64,000 bases of DNA from Trichobilharzia regenti (lineage: Eukaryota > Platyhelminthes > Trematoda > Strigeidida > Schistosomatidae): NCBI GenBank assembly GCA_944472135.2, contig OX235265.1, positions 41,513,459 to 41,577,458 on the forward strand. Direction: 5' to 3'. Position 1 is the stretch's first letter; each line of letters begins with the position of its first letter. Under the pieces are notes generated by a model. That model was not told where the DNA came from. It worked only from the letters and a program-made list of their open reading frames with translations, and searched no databases. The translations under genes were made by a program, and so were the position numbers. Below are positions 21,945 to 33,864 of the stretch, piece after piece.

Positions 21945-22253
21945 AATTTCATCATGAGCTGACACTAGTTAGAGAAAACCTAGGAGTACGGGACAGCTGT
22001 TTCGTACTAGTTTGGGGTTCTTCATCATTACGCACCCACCGCCAGGGTTAGAACCCAGGACCTTCTGGTTACAAGGCGAGCTAGCTCGTATACCATTAAG
22101 CCACTGGGACACGATCCAATTGCTAGTTCATGAATTCTAACTTCTGTCAATTCACGACATAGCGCGACCGCTAGTCAATGTCTTCGGCGAGTAATTGTCC
22201 CCACACCAAACCTGCTGCACCCTAATGGTCACGACTTCTCACTAGAACCCCGG
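21945..22253 (-). mobile_element. SINE-C, left arm of a long fold-back
   Basis: Minus-strand SINE-C running from tail (aaatttcatcatgagctgac) through hammerhead, B box (agggttagaaccc) and A box to gctgcaccctaatggtcacg and cactagaacccc near the 5' head. It meets the plus copy directly at 22253/22254 with no spacer, making an inverted repeat of about 300 bp per arm. The hammerhead core is AUGAAGA and stem II is disrupted. Confidence 0.85.
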
Positions 22254-22580
22254 TAGGGTGCAGCAGATTTGGTGTGGGGACAAATACTCGCCGAAGACAT
22301 TGGCTAGCGGTCGCGCTATGCCGTGAATTGACAGAAGTTAGAATTCATGAACTAGCAATTGGATCGTGTCCCAGTGGCTTAATGGTATACGAGCTAGGTC
22401 GCCTTGTAACTAGAAGGTCCTGGGTTCTAACTCTGGCTGTGGGTGCATACTGATGAAGAGTCTCAAACTAGGACAAAACAGCTGTGTAGCACATTCAGGT
22501 TTTCCAATGGTTGTCTAACTAATGTCAGCTCATGATAAATCCTGTAACCCATCAAATCCCTATAAACCAACACATGAATG
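22254..22580 (+). mobile_element. SINE-C, right arm of a long fold-back
   Basis: Plus-strand SINE-C from ggtagggtgcagcag through A box (cagtggcttaatggtatacg), a damaged B box, hammerhead (about 22445-22492, core AUGAAGA, GAAA changed to AAAA) and tail (gtcagctcatgataaatcc ... aaccaacacatgaatg). Inner parts of the two arms are nearly identical over gacaaatactcgccgaagac and the flanking 60 bases. Confidence 0.85.
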
Positions 22581-22603
22581 TAAAATTGATATGTGTAAAA
22601 CTT

Positions 22604-23345
22604 GGGTACTGTGGTAGAATGTAATTCCATATTAATTCGTTTATTAGATATATCACGCAGTGAAACAGTATTATTCACTGAATGACGTTTCGAACACAAT
22701 TCATTATTGTTCATAATCATATCAATTATAATCACACAACCTCGAAACTTGAGTTTTATAGTTTTCTTTGTTCTCTCCTATTCCACATATCTGGGACAGG
22801 TGTTGTATCATTCCTATCACACATGTTTGCAGTTGATTCGGTAAGTACAAAGCTTCTGTTATCAATCTCTCCCTCAACTCTGTGACATTAGATTTCAAAA
22901 CTGTCATCCTATCCCATCCATTCTTTTGTATGGTTGTGTGTAACTGTATGTAGTGAGTGCTATAGTCGAACTATTCTCCAGATTTCTTATCTTGACAGTC
23001 TGGATACACGTATACCAACAAATATGGCCATAGAGGCATACGCCAAACATCAGAAGAACTTGATTTTTCGTGCTCGGGAAAATCTATCAGTGTGGCTAAA
23101 TAAAGGTATAGTGAAAACTATCAGTGGTTCGATGCTAGACCACCTCGTCTAAACCGGCCACAAACCCAGCATTAAATAATCCTTTTCTATCGCCTACCGG
23201 GTACCAAACAAACAAAACTATAAAACGAAAGCTTCGAAGTTGTGTGATTATAATTGGTATGATTATGAACAATAAATTGCGTAAATAATACTGTTTCTCT
23301 GTGTGATATATCTTATAAACAAATTAATATGGAATATAAAATCAA
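22604..23345 (+). mobile_element. PLE remnant with long inverted arms
   Basis: Arms of about 140 bp (22624-22764) and 120 bp (23214-23335) are inverted copies. The right arm reads ttgtgtgattataattggta, and the left arm carries the reverse complement with an 18-bp length difference. Between them, at 23069-23200 on the plus strand, lies part of a GIY-YIG endonuclease: IFRARENLSVWLNKG, then GSMLDHLV, a stop, TGHKPS. This matches the REHLPAWLSKG...IVDHLVQTGH block of the 33.9/41.7-kb PLE copies. Inverted duplication of terminal sequence is a known habit of Penelope-like elements. Confidence 0.65.
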
Positions 23346-24724
23346 GTAAAACTATTAACAACAATCTAAGAATAAAAAAGGGGTTGTTTACTTAGAGTTC
23401 CACAATCAGTTGGTAACTTCCTACCTTACACTTTTCTCATCACATAAAATGTATACTAAATAAGGTAGAGTGTAGAGTGTTTGTACTTAGTTGTCCGAGC
23501 ATACAGCCTTCCATGGTTGCTCCTAGTTCTACCCGATGAGATGTAAGGAGAGAGTTGCTCAGAGAGGATGCTCACAGTCTGACAAGATAGTATTTGCTAA
23601 TTTCTTGCAGGAGTCTATATGTCTATCTACAAGTGTATTAACGAGTTGGTTTAACAAAACCCCACTCAACTTACTGATGGCTTTTAGCGCCCGTCGCAGT
23701 CTTTCTTAAGTAGCCCAGGAAAGCATTAAAGGGGAGCAGTAAAGAATTATAAGTAGAATACAAGAATTAACAAACTGTAACAGTAGAGGCGGAATGATAC
23801 CAGATTGTCCTAACTTCTGTTTTACTGCATATCACTTTGACAGAAAAGAAGTATGCTTTGAATACAGTGGATTAAGATATGGATCTATATATAGGGGCAA
23901 TACAAAGCGAAATGATGATAGGACTGTAAATGTTTGTTAGCAAGACAAGCTGGTACTTTGAAATGATGAGTTTCTTATCTTTCATTTTAGAATATGATAT
24001 TAAAATTAAAAAGTATTCCCTCTTTAAAAAGAAACGAACGTTAGTTCTTTTGATGTTCACTATTTATTTAGTGTCTTCAGTGTTTTTACAACATGACCAC
24101 GTCAATAACACGTGTACACAATGTCATTAAAGTTAGCGATATGGAATTATTTTTAAAAAAAATCAGCCATTCTCATATCACAGAGCGTTCTAACTAACTT
24201 TTCAAACGTGTCTTCGCTTCCACTTGTCTTGCATTTTAGTAGTTTAACTTTCAGTCAACATACACAAATTGCATGCTAAAGAGTGCTAACAAACAGGGAA
24301 ATTTGTGTGTGTCTGCGTGTTCTGCCGGTTTTTCATAACAGTAAAACACACAAGTTAACCAATAAAATTCTTCTTCTTCTTCTTCTTCTTAGGATTACGA
24401 CCTCGCTACTTTTCGATGGCAGATGCTTTGAGTAGTTTGTTAGTCTTCGAAATTACTGTTTGTAAAATAATTACCACTGATGATATGTAGCATTTTTGAT
24501 TTTCGTTTGGGAAAATTTAGTTTACCTTTCTACTGATTAGACAAACAGACAGACGTAAAGAAGTTGGTCATCGATTGCTTTGGAGAATAATGAAGTTTTT
24601 TTCTGGTGTCTTTCAACCTTTTTAGTGATGCCATCATCAACTGGACTAAATTAGACATGTTCACTGTTTAGACGAACACCGACTGATGCAATATGTAGCT
24701 GTCTTTGCGCAGAAATGAAACACG
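23346..24724. other. No gene seen; (TTC)n tract
   Basis: Unassigned except for a (TTC)n run at 24369-24390. Overlapping open stretches on both strands at 23.87-24.13 kb are low-complexity translations of AT-rich DNA. Confidence 0.5.
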
Positions 24725-25425
24725 AATTAAGCTTTGCAAAATTGCTACCTCGAGTTTGCAGGCGATATAGTCTTACTATGTGTACAAGGTACTGTTATAA
24801 GATTGGCAGGAGTCTGTACCTACAGTTACTCTTGCTGGTGCACCGCTTAAAGTTGCTGATAAGGTAGTTGTGTGAGTTCTGGAGAGGTGTGACGGACGAG
24901 ATCCCAAACCGTATCATGAAAGCTAGGGTAGTATACGTCAACTTAAGCCATCTCTGGAGCCGTCGCGACATTAGCCTGGCTGTCAAAGGTCGGGTATACA
25001 GTGCTTCGGTGCGGACTGTCTTGCTCTAAACCTGTGAAACCTGGCCTCTCCGAGCTGAGGATGTACAGCGACTCTGCGTATCCGGTCATCACTGTCTCCG
25101 CAGTATTGCTTTCGTTAGCTGACATCATCTAATGAGTAGTTATGTGGTCTGGCGGTGAGAGATCCCCATTCATTGAGTGTCGTCATCTGAAATCACCGGC
25201 TCCGGTGGCTTGGACATGTGCTATGAATGCCATCTCAGAGGCTTTCGTACCGGTCTCTGTTCACTAGCCCTGGGATTGGGTGGAAAAAGCGGAGAGGTGG
25301 TCAGTCCGTGATGTGGTGTCATGGGATGAAGGGTATTCGTGATAAGTTAGCATAGGTAGGTGTGTTACGACTCTCTGGTTAAAGTCTGAGAGATAGCTCA
25401 AATCGGTGGCTCGAAACGTTATCGC
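24725..25425 (+). mobile_element. LINE family 2 fragment
   Basis: GC-richer than its surroundings. Plus-strand translations across several frames give IMKARVVYVNLSHLWSRRDI, SLAVKGRVYSASVRTVLL, CETWPLRAEDVQRLCVSGHH and CLRSIAF, the C-terminal region of a LINE reverse-transcriptase protein (family pattern LLYGCETWPLRAEDV). It differs from LINE family 1 (LLYGSETWR..). Stops and frameshifts are frequent. The RT palm is not present in recognisable form. No 3' tail was identified. Confidence 0.75.
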
Positions 25426-26130
25426 ATATGGCAAAGAATCACAATCAATGGAGAACACACTGCAATTTCCTTCTTTCTTCCCTTTCTGAAAATAATTCAG
25501 CGAACGCTATTTGGTTTTGTGAAATAAAGTTGCTTTCTTCCCAGATAAAATCCTTCATTCATTCTTTACCTTATTTTTTCTCATATGTTGTTTTATTACT
25601 ATTGTGCCATATTGTGCCAGGTCTTGTGTTTTAAATAAATAAATAATATTTGCTAAACTGGAAAATCTGTTGTGCGTCAATCAATTATTAAACGTTCTTA
25701 GCTCTGCACCTAAATATATCCACTTATATATAAATACTCAGTCATCGTTCTGATGAATGCTTTTAGTTGTTTTTTTTTAAATTACAAAGGGCTTTGAAGG
25801 TAGCTAAACTTTTTGTTTTTCTTTACAGAAATATCCAAAATATTGACAATCTAAAGAAATATGCTTCACATATATGTCAACTGGCAACTGACATCCTGTG
25901 TATTATATATTTTTCATTCACATTAAGGAGAAAGAAGCAAATACGATGACAACAACATCATTGATGATAATATCTGAAACATTTTGAAATTTGTTTTACT
26001 AGATATAGTAGAAATAGCACATTGTGAATAGTAGACAACTTCGCTATACGAAAGAATGTAATAGTGACGTAAAGTAAGCAGAGGAAGTACCTGAAAAGTG
26101 ATAGGATGGTTAAGTTAACACTCCTAATAG
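25426..26130. other. No gene recognised
   Basis: Open stretches at 25428-25634 and 25767-25949 (plus) have no motif. The sequence leads into the PLE, whose 5' boundary is not defined; part of this interval may be the PLE 5' region. Confidence 0.4.
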
Positions 26131-26140
26131 ATGCTTCCAG

Positions 26141-26890
26141 ATGAACTCAATTTTTTGTATTCCATTCAATAGCAGAAGAAACAAAGAAAGTGGCAACGTG
26201 GTACCCAGTGAACTGAAGGATAATGAAAACTTGATTATGATACGTCCAGATAAAGGCTCCGGTATCGTCTTGATGAACAAATCAGACTACCTAAGCAAAC
26301 TCTCGGTAATACCATCTGATGATAAAAAGTTTCAAAAACAGTTTCAAGAGAAAGATCCCACCGAACAAACGGAGATCCAGCTAACAAAGATATTGAAGAA
26401 AGTAAAAGACGAACCCACTATCAGTTCAAAACTATACGAAAAACTACGTTCATCTGGTTCTACAACGCCACGCATGTATGGCTTACCTAAACTGCACAAA
26501 CAAGATGTCCCACTCCGCCCATTACTAGATATGATAGATTCCCCATATCACTCAATCGTGGAATGGCTGGTGAAGATTCTCGGGCTGGTGAAAGAGAAGC
26601 TATCAAGACACAACCTCCATGACACATTCGACTTTGTTGATTCAATTAAGAATATCAACGTGGTAGGAAAGAAAATAGTCTCCTTGGATGTCGTCTCTCT
26701 CTTCACCAGTGTTCCATTGACAGAAACCGTATGTTTCCTTTGTGACTTCATACAATTTAATAGCATCGATGTCGGTATACCAAACCATTACCTGAAAGAA
26801 CTGTTACTACGATGTACCTTCAACGTATACCTTAGTTTCAACAATGAAATATACAGGCAAGTAAATAGAGTAGCAACAGGTTCTCCCTAG
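26141..26890 (+). pseudogene. PLE reverse transcriptase, N-terminal part
   Basis: A 249-codon frame with PLE RT hallmarks: IMIRPDKGSGIVLMNKSDYL (residues about 31-50), TTPRMYGLPKLHK (about 108-120), PLRPLLDMIDSPYH and motif A KIVSLDVVSLFTSVPL (first catalytic Asp). It ends in ATGSP at motif B, where a single-base deletion brings a stop. Translation in the next frame continues with a motif-B remnant and the YADD box about 90 bases later. The start at 26141 is only the first ATG in frame; the true protein begins upstream or in another frame. Confidence 0.88.
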
Positions 26891-26959
26891 GACTCCTCCT
26901 GCTAACTGCTTTATGGCTAGTCTAGAAAACAGCTCCTTACCATCAACTATCGACGACCT

Positions 26960-27310
26960 CCATCTCTACAAGAGATACGCTGATGATGCTTTCATCATTT
27001 TTGATGAGAACCTGAACCTTTAAAAATTACTTCAAAGCCTTACCAATGCCTACCAAAACATCGAGTTTACTCTTGAAGCTAAAATCAGACGGAATCTTCC
27101 ACTTCCTCGACGTTCATCTGACAAGAAACACCAACAACTCTCCGAAAAGGTCCATTTACAAAAAGCCTACATGGAATGAACAGTTCATGAACTTACAAAG
27201 CTTCGTGCCCCTAAACATAAAGAGGAACTTGATATGCCCTCTTTCCTTGAGGATTCGAAAGATGTACAAAGAGGAAGTGATTGACGAAGAACTGAGTAAT
27301 CTTTGAGGGC
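26960..27310 (+). pseudogene. PLE reverse transcriptase, catalytic box and linker
   Basis: Frame one gives LYKRYADDAFIIFDENLN (YADD, 26976-26987), so the metal-binding Asp pair is preserved. A frameshift near 27046 gives SDGIFHFLDVHLTRNTNNSP, YKKPTWNEQFMNLQSFVPL, NIKRNLICPLSLRIRKM and EEVIDEELSNL, the conserved segment between RT and endonuclease in PLEs. It corresponds to segments at 60.67 kb (plus) and 42.75 kb (minus). Confidence 0.85.
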
Positions 27311-27555
27311 CCTCGACGGAAGGCGGTTTTCCGCCTAGGTTCATAGACAAGAATCTAAAATCAAAGAAGGCTCCTGAACAAGTCCAGTCCGTCCCGAAGA
27401 AAATGCTTCTGCTTAATCTAGAATTCAAAGGTGACTTTGAAGAAGAAATCCTTCATAAACGCATTTGAAAATCTCTGAGGAAACCATACTTCTCCGCGAG
27501 CCTACGAAAGACGTTTTCCTGTAAGAAACTGTTCAGCCAGAACTCGAAAGAAAAG

Positions 27556-27920
27556 TTGTCGAATTGGGCCATCTCAGCGTGCATATGCCAATTTATTTGT
27601 TCCTGCGGAGCTGAGTACATCGGCCGTACCATGCGCCACCTTGGAAAACGCGCTCGTGAACACTACCTAGCCTGTCTAGTAAAAGGAGAACGAAAATATG
27701 TATATGGTTTGGTGACAGAACATTTGGTCAATTTAGGACATTCAGCGCCATTCGAAAAAAATCCTTCAAAATAATATACAGGATTCGATCAAACCTATCA
27801 AAGGGAGTAAAATTAAGACATCTGGGCACAGCGGAGGTACTAACCATCCAAAAGCTCAAACTCACGCTATGTATCCAAAAGAAATCCATCCAACCCTTTT
27901 CCCTGCCATGGCCATCATAA
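27556..27920 (+). pseudogene. PLE GIY-YIG endonuclease
   Basis: CQFICSCGAEYIGRTMRHLG followed by KRAREHYLACLVKGERK and TEHLVNLGHS, the core of a GIY-YIG nuclease (YIG, the Arg in the following helix, His of REH). A frameshift at about 27765 leads to FKIIYRIRSNLSKGVKLRHL, GTAEVLTIQKLKLTLC and a stop at about 27920. The Cys-rich CSCG motif before YIG is characteristic of Penelope-like nucleases. The Glu in AEVL matches the conserved acidic residue near the end of the domain. Confidence 0.85.
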
Positions 27921-28400
27921 ACAGGTAACTCTTTTAACAGTGACTATCGCATTACCTTTCTTATACAAACTTCCTATTTATTCATGTTATTTTTAAGCTT
28001 TTCTTAATCCCTATTTACGCCACCATATTTTCATATCTGAGCTTCCTGTCTGTTTTGTCGTTTTATTATTTCAACATATTTAATCCCTAATTGCATAAAC
28101 AAGCATTCGTCACATCAGTTATGATTCCACTAGATTTTTTATCCAAACATCTTGTCTATTTTGTAATTTCTACATTTCTAGCTCCAATTGCATAATATGT
28201 CAGTCTTTTCAGTAATTATGATGCTACTTTGTTTGAGTTTTATCTTCGCCCCTCCCTGTTTTATTATGGCATTTTAATTCCTAACTGTAATTTTACTAAT
28301 TTGACCCTTGACCGGAAATTATTTTGGAACTTTCCCATCCATTTATCATAAATACAGGAATGTACAGCCTAGTTGATGACTTCGTCGCAAATAAAATTTT

Positions 28401-29300
28401 TTCCGCTGCGACCGTCATTTTACTAATTCCTATGATTTCAGTTATGAACTTTATCTGATAATACCACCTGATCTCATGAAATTTATTGTGAAAGTTGTGA
28501 TGTCCCAACAAATGCTAACCGACTGTGAGTGAACTTTGTCTCCGAAGTCTCATAATGTACTATTTCATCACTTCTGCTAACCCATCAGGAAGGGGTAAAC
28601 AATAAGGAAGACATTTGAATGACATTACTAACACATCCGGGTTTATCTACAGATAGTCTCTATAGAATACGCACGGCGAAATCTCATAGTGCTTTCTAGA
28701 CAAGAAATCTTATCAGGATTCACAGTCGTACATCAGGGATATAAAAATAGAAAGGAAGCAGGAACGTGTTCATCCAGCTTACAACGGGCATACCAACATT
28801 GAGATGGTAATGGATGTTACACACAGAGAGACATGTGTTTCTCCAGCTTTCTATACACGACCAGAAAGCTTCATCGTCTTACATACATTTTTCTGAATGA
28901 ACGACAGTTTTTACTAGGGCGAGCACAAGCATTCTTTGAATTCTGAGGGTGAAAATGGCATAGTAAAGTCAAAGATAATGATCTCCAGACGATTAAATGA
29001 TATTTGAGTAACAAGGATATAGCTGAATGACAAAATGCTATTGCGTGGTGTAACAGGTTTGTTGACATGCACATTCATCAAAGCTGCTGTCACAATTTCG
29101 TAGACTTCATAGTTATGATGGAGTAGACATAGTGTACTCACCAAGACAGAAACCGTAGCCTCACCTAAATCGAATGCTCCTTTAGAATAGAAGTGATAAA
29201 TTATTTTATACTTTTGTTCTACATGATATGTGTTTAAGTAATGGGTAACGTTTTATGAATCCAAACAACAGTCTCATTTAATTAATCAAAAGTAGAATTG
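28401..29300. other. No gene recognised
   Basis: Unassigned. Two overlapping minus-strand stretches at 28871-29144 share no motif with known families. Confidence 0.4.
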
Positions 29301-29315
29301 ATAGCAAGACATACT

Positions 29316-29470
29316 GGGGTTCGAACACAGGACTTTCCAGTTACAAGGCAAGCTCGTATACTGCGGATGATTTTCAAACTAGGCTGAAACAGCAGCTGTC
29401 CAATACTCCCTGGTTTTCGGTGGTTCTCTAACTGTTATCAATCTGTGATCAACTTGTAAAAACAAAATTA
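29316..29470. mobile_element. SINE-C rearranged fragment (minus/plus fusion)
   Basis: The left part is minus-strand B box and intervening sequence (ggggttcgaacacagg, ttacaaggcaagctcgtata). The right part is plus-strand hammerhead remnant and tail (caaactaggctgaaacagc, ccaatactccctggttttcg, ctctaactgttatcaatc). The orientation change falls in the middle of the element, as in the other fold-backs, but most sequence is lost. Confidence 0.65.
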
Positions 29471-29625
29471 ACCCTTAAAAACCAAACTATAGGAAAGCAA
29501 AACATACTACTATTTCTGGTTCTCACCAAATGTAACGCTGTTTAACGTATTATTTTGGAGTAAATATGTGGTCACTGCGTTCAAAATTTGAAAGAAAGGC
29601 ACCCTTTCTTTAAGAATAAATTTTG

Positions 29626-29714
29626 AATGCTGAAAATTCCATACTTGTACCATAAACACGGTGTGGAATCAAGCTGTAATCAAAAATAAAAAAAATAAAT
29701 AAAAAATAAATAAA
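29626..29714 (+). mobile_element. SINE-A 3' fragment
   Basis: Only the end of the body (atgctgaaaattccatac, gtggaatcaagctgtaatc) and the A-rich (AAAT)n tail remain. Severe 5' truncation. Confidence 0.85.
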
Positions 29715-31714
29715 GCATTTGACTGGTGACAGCAGTCAGTGATTTTAACGTGTTTGATAACAGACTAATATCCCAATGGCTTTTACAGTCCTTTTACAAA
29801 GATAAGCTAAACGATAGTGCCACTTTGGATTACTGAATTATTCTTTATCTTACGAATCTTCCAAATAAAGTTTAGTTAGTTTCTAAAGAAAGGACTGGAA
29901 ACATCACACAAGTTACTAGTGTCCAATCATAGGAGCAACATTCTTTTATGCACTCATATAACTAGGAGATGACCGTAATGTTATCCTTTCGAAGATATGG
30001 TTAAGTGGAAGAGTGAACCAAATATAACCTGAGTGATGTTGTAATAAATCTTGCTACAAAAGCGTAGACGACCTACTCTTTTATCCGGCCTGAAATCATC
30101 TCGTTTAAACACACAGCCTTTAAATTCCACTGTGAAGATTACGTTAAGATCTCTGTTGAGAGCATAAAGTTAATGTTGGATCCGTCAAAAAAATTAATGA
30201 TACACAGTAAAAGACAATAAACGATGATGAACTTCTTGTTGTTTCCATTTTAACTTTCAGCTTATAAGCACATTAGCCGCAAATTCAGTGCCTAGTGTGA
30301 TGTCAGCTCCACCGGACGTTAGTGTAGAGAGTTTTTGGATGAGTAAACACGGAATATCCTTTGAGATGAAAAATGTAAAAATCAATTTAAGTATATCGCT
30401 GGCAATTGTTAAGATTAAACATCATTGGAAAGGTCTTCTAGAGCTCTAGCCAAACATTCCTCTTATTCTGTTCACTTTAGAGCATGAAAATTTCAGATCA
30501 TTGCTTAAGATGAAAATGTAGTGTCAGGTTAATGATGATAAATGTAACAATAAATGACAAGTTGTTAGGCTAAGTGTGTGTGTGTAAATGATTGTAACGA
30601 TTGCAGAAATGAGAATATCATAATATGTATAGTGTTGTAGTTCGGCTTTCACGGTTTCAGCATAATGAACTGTTTGGGCATTAAATTAGAGTAAAATGTC
30701 CTATGGACTGTTATATTAAAGTTTGTGTCAGGGGTAAGATTTTGTTCAAAACACCTGAAATGAAACAAGTAACTGTCTTAAAGGAACTGTAAACTGTAAT
30801 ATAATTGGCAAGTTGATAGAGATATATTTCTAGTTACAATGTGTTGGTTAACATAACCAAAAATAAATCTGTAAGTGTTGGTTGTACTTAAGATAGACCT
30901 CCACTAACCGCACTTACTAAAGACTTCTCCTCCTAATATCCTTATCAGTACTCTACCTAGCGTGTAAGTACCGATTAGCGAAATCAAAGTAAAAAAGGCT
31001 TGAGACTGAGTAGTGTATCCTGATAAGAGTTATATTTTACACAGATTAAATATCAATTTTAATTAACAAGAATATTGTACAACATATCTGTTGCTTGGCT
31101 GAGTAGTAAGCTCTAAGAGTGCACTTAATGGCAGTACGACAAGGGGGCGAACCACGTGTGAACATTCATTCCGGAAATAAAAGGATGGCACGGCGCCATA
31201 GCACGTGAATCCGTTAAAACAAAAGTTCAAACATTCAAGGTGCACTACATATCCTTCAAAGGTCTCTAACATTGCAGTCTGTAGGCTCGATTTATTTAAA
31301 TTCTGAATTTTTGAGTTCCATACCCATGATAAACAATGAGCGTTGACATTCCGCTTCCTATCCTTGTGAAAATAACCAGCGTGAAGGGACTGAGCGAGAT
31401 ATTATACGTAAGGCGTCCCAACCACCTCGGTTGACAGTGTCTCATTAGTGGCATTTGCTCCATGTACCTATGAGTCAATAAATAGGCCAGGTGTATTAAT
31501 TAGTCAGGTGTGGCACATTAATTTTCAATCTAGGAGTCTGTAATGAAATGACATTTTTAAAGACTACTAAAAGGTAATGAATCATAGTCTATTGAATGTA
31601 GAGCATTTAAATGTCAACTAATTTGTTTGTTTAATGCTTTCCTGATGTCTACCTTATAGCAGTTACATAAAGTGTGATTATAAACGACTGAAAAAAGCAA
31701 TTATTTTCAAGAGT
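29715..31714. other. No gene recognised; a GC-richer island
   Basis: Two kilobases without a recognised repeat. The island 31090-31450 has higher GC and open minus-strand stretches (31063-31272, 31296-31478) but no motif I can name. It could be a short unnamed repeat or a decayed coding fragment. Confidence 0.4.
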
Positions 31715-31833
31715 TAATTTGTAGGGGTTTGATTTATTTCAAATTTGATAGCGGATTGGTGTCATTTAGAAAACCTCTGAAAACAAGGGAGTACTGGAAA
31801 GCTGTTTCGTCCTAGTTTGGGTCATTTCCATAG
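31715..31833 (-). mobile_element. SINE-C, left arm of a short fold-back
   Basis: Minus-strand tail (gtaggggtttgatttatttc, gtcatttagaaaacctctg) and the first half of the hammerhead (gctgtttcgtcctagtttggg). It stops inside ribozyme stem II and is joined to plus-strand sequence at about 31834. Confidence 0.7.
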
Positions 31834-32050
31834 TTTGTAGAAGTTAGAACTTATAAACTATTGAGTAGGGTCCCTCTGGCTGAATAATCTACGAGCTTGC
31901 CTTGCGACCGGAAGATTATGGGCTCAAACCTCGGTGTGTTTCTGCTGATGAAGAGTCCTAAACTAGAACGAGACAGTTTTCCAGTACTCTGTGGTTTAAA
32001 ATGGCTCTCTAAATGATACCAGTCCATGATCAAACTTAAAAACAGTTATA
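31834..32050 (+). mobile_element. SINE-C, right arm of a short fold-back
   Basis: Starts at gtagaagttagaac and has a diverged A box (ctctggctgaataatctacg), a B-box remnant (gggctcaaacc), a hammerhead (about 31938-31990; core AUGAAGA, GAGA for GAAA) and a tail (gataccagtccatgatcaaac). Older than the 8.6-kb copies by divergence. Confidence 0.75.
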
Positions 32051-33187
32051 TTAATTTTTAGCAGCTTTCGCAACCTCTTTTCCACAGACATGACAACACC
32101 GGGACTCATCTGTAAGGAACCATACTGCAGTTATTAGTCTTGAATAATCTGCAAATATTAGTCGATGATAGTTCCATGCATTTGTTCTTACAAGTGAGCT
32201 AGAGAAATCGTGCCATGTTGTCTAAGCTTTATATACTAAGTTTGGTTTGTACTACTTTAGCTTTACTACAATATTCCAAGGGATAGTAAATATCACACGT
32301 TCAACTCTTCACGTCACAGAATAAACTCCTGCCCAGTATATATGTAGAAGGAAATGGAGGTCCATAAGACATACATTGAGAAGACTGTTGGGCTTCATCA
32401 CACACGAAGAAGGCCATTGAATAGTATCCGAACATGGAACTACCAGTTGGGCATGGGTCTGAAGGTGGCTATTTGGGGAGGAAATGAAAGCCGGTGGGCA
32501 GTTGTGGGACCAGAAAAAAGACCACACAAAACAGTGTGAAACGGAGTTGAGCTGCTGTCACTAGGATCCTTAAGGAATAGTAGAATTCAAGCACTATCAG
32601 TTATCAAGCTTATGAGAATATCAGTAGTGAATTTCAATCATACTGTTAAATCTAGATGGTGCAAACATTTCGAAATAATCCTTTGTCTGACATTGTTTCC
32701 TTCAGAGATAAATTCTCATTTAATCATAGTCTGAATGATGACTTAGTAATACAAACTATCATTTCTTCACGCAAAAATATAAATTCTAATTCCCGAAGAT
32801 ATGTAGATTTCCCCAAGATAGTAGGCATATTTTAATGATGAGCGTGTAGAAAGAAGAAAACATGATTGTAAAATTCATACACGTTAAATCTACCCACAAC
32901 CTAATCCTAATTAGTTCAGTATAATCCATTTTTTGACAGAAAAAACTAAATTTTCAAAAAAAATAATGTTTTTGATGTGGTAGATTTCGTCATAAATGGA
33001 AATTTATTAAAGAACCACTGAAAACCACGCAGCGTTGGACAGTTTTTCACCCAACTTCGGGAATGTTTGGCACTGAAGATCTAAAACTCCACCAGTGATT
33101 GAAACGCGTGACTATCAACATAGTGGTACATGAAATATAATTTCCATCATTTAATGATACACCACCGATAAGTTGATGTATGTATAC
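32051..33187. other. No gene recognised; small SINE-C tail piece
   Basis: The GC-richer block 32330-32570 has a 61-codon open stretch (32354-32539, plus) without a known domain. At about 32995-33050 'aaagaaccactgaaaacc' and 'gttggacagtttttcacc' resemble a minus-strand SINE-C tail and hammerhead. Nothing else was identified. Confidence 0.4.
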
Positions 33188-33420
33188 GTGCGTCGGTGGC
33201 ATAGCGGTTAGGACGCTCGCCAACCATGCACATTGTCCGGGGTTCGATCCCGGCCGACTCACTCCTTTACCTCGCCAAGCCAGTAGTGAGACTGGTAAAG
33301 TGGAAAGGTTGGGCATGAGACTAGCAACCCCATCCTGTAAAAATTAAAATACTGCTACAGAAACTTCAAGACTCTAGCTTGGAGCCCTATGTTCCACTGG
33401 GAACGTGAAGGAAAAAAAAT
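33188..33420 (+). mobile_element. SINE-B copy
   Basis: Well-preserved tRNA-like head (gtgcgtcggtggcatagcgg, B box ggggttcgatcc), body (gccagtagtgagactgg, ggttgggcatgagactagc) and LINE-like 3' hairpin (ccctatgttccactgggaac), then an A-rich end. Flanked by TATATGTATA-like sequence on both sides, so the target duplication cannot be delimited. Confidence 0.9.
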
Positions 33421-33860
33421 ATATGTATATCTATATACGTTTTGGTCAGGATTTGTGTCAGTTTTACTAGTTTTTATACAACAGTGTTTGTAGACTACTT
33501 GCTAGTTGAGCTGGTTTTTATTTCACACAATGTCACAGAATTACATTGTACGCCTTAAATTATGAAGTTTTCAATCTTTCCACCTGCTTTAGTAAATTAT
33601 ACATTTCGAGAGATTTTACAAGTATTTTTTTTTCTACAACAGGCTTGGTCTTGATAATTATTCAGAGTGATTAAGTTTTTATCAAGCAAAACTTTCAAGA
33701 AATAATGATATACATATATTCAATAAAGTTCACATTGATTTTGTGGGAAAAACTTTACACTGGCTGAACACAAAAATTAATTGTAACTGATAAATACACC
33801 TAAGAAATGGTTTGCTTAATATTGAGAAAGGGAAATATACTTTATCAGTAAAACCAATCT
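33421..33860. other. No gene seen
   Basis: Unassigned AT-rich DNA between a SINE-B and a PLE 3' end. Confidence 0.45.
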
Positions 33861-33864
33861 CTTA

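Larger units (their letters stand above)
26131..28400 (+). mobile_element. Penelope-like element (PLE), most complete copy
   Basis: Order of parts: RT N-terminal and finger/palm region (26141-26890), RT catalytic YADD (26976-26987), linker with FHFLDVHLTRN (27046-27306), GIY-YIG endonuclease (27556-27774), and a C-terminal end in another frame finishing SIQPFSLPWPS and a stop at about 27920. A T-rich 3' UTR follows to about 28400, where tgtacagcctagttgatgac resembles the motif in other PLE 3' ends. At least three frameshifts and a premature stop after ATGSP show that it is dead. PLEs use target-primed or telomere-like integration driven by RT plus GIY-YIG. Confidence 0.88.
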
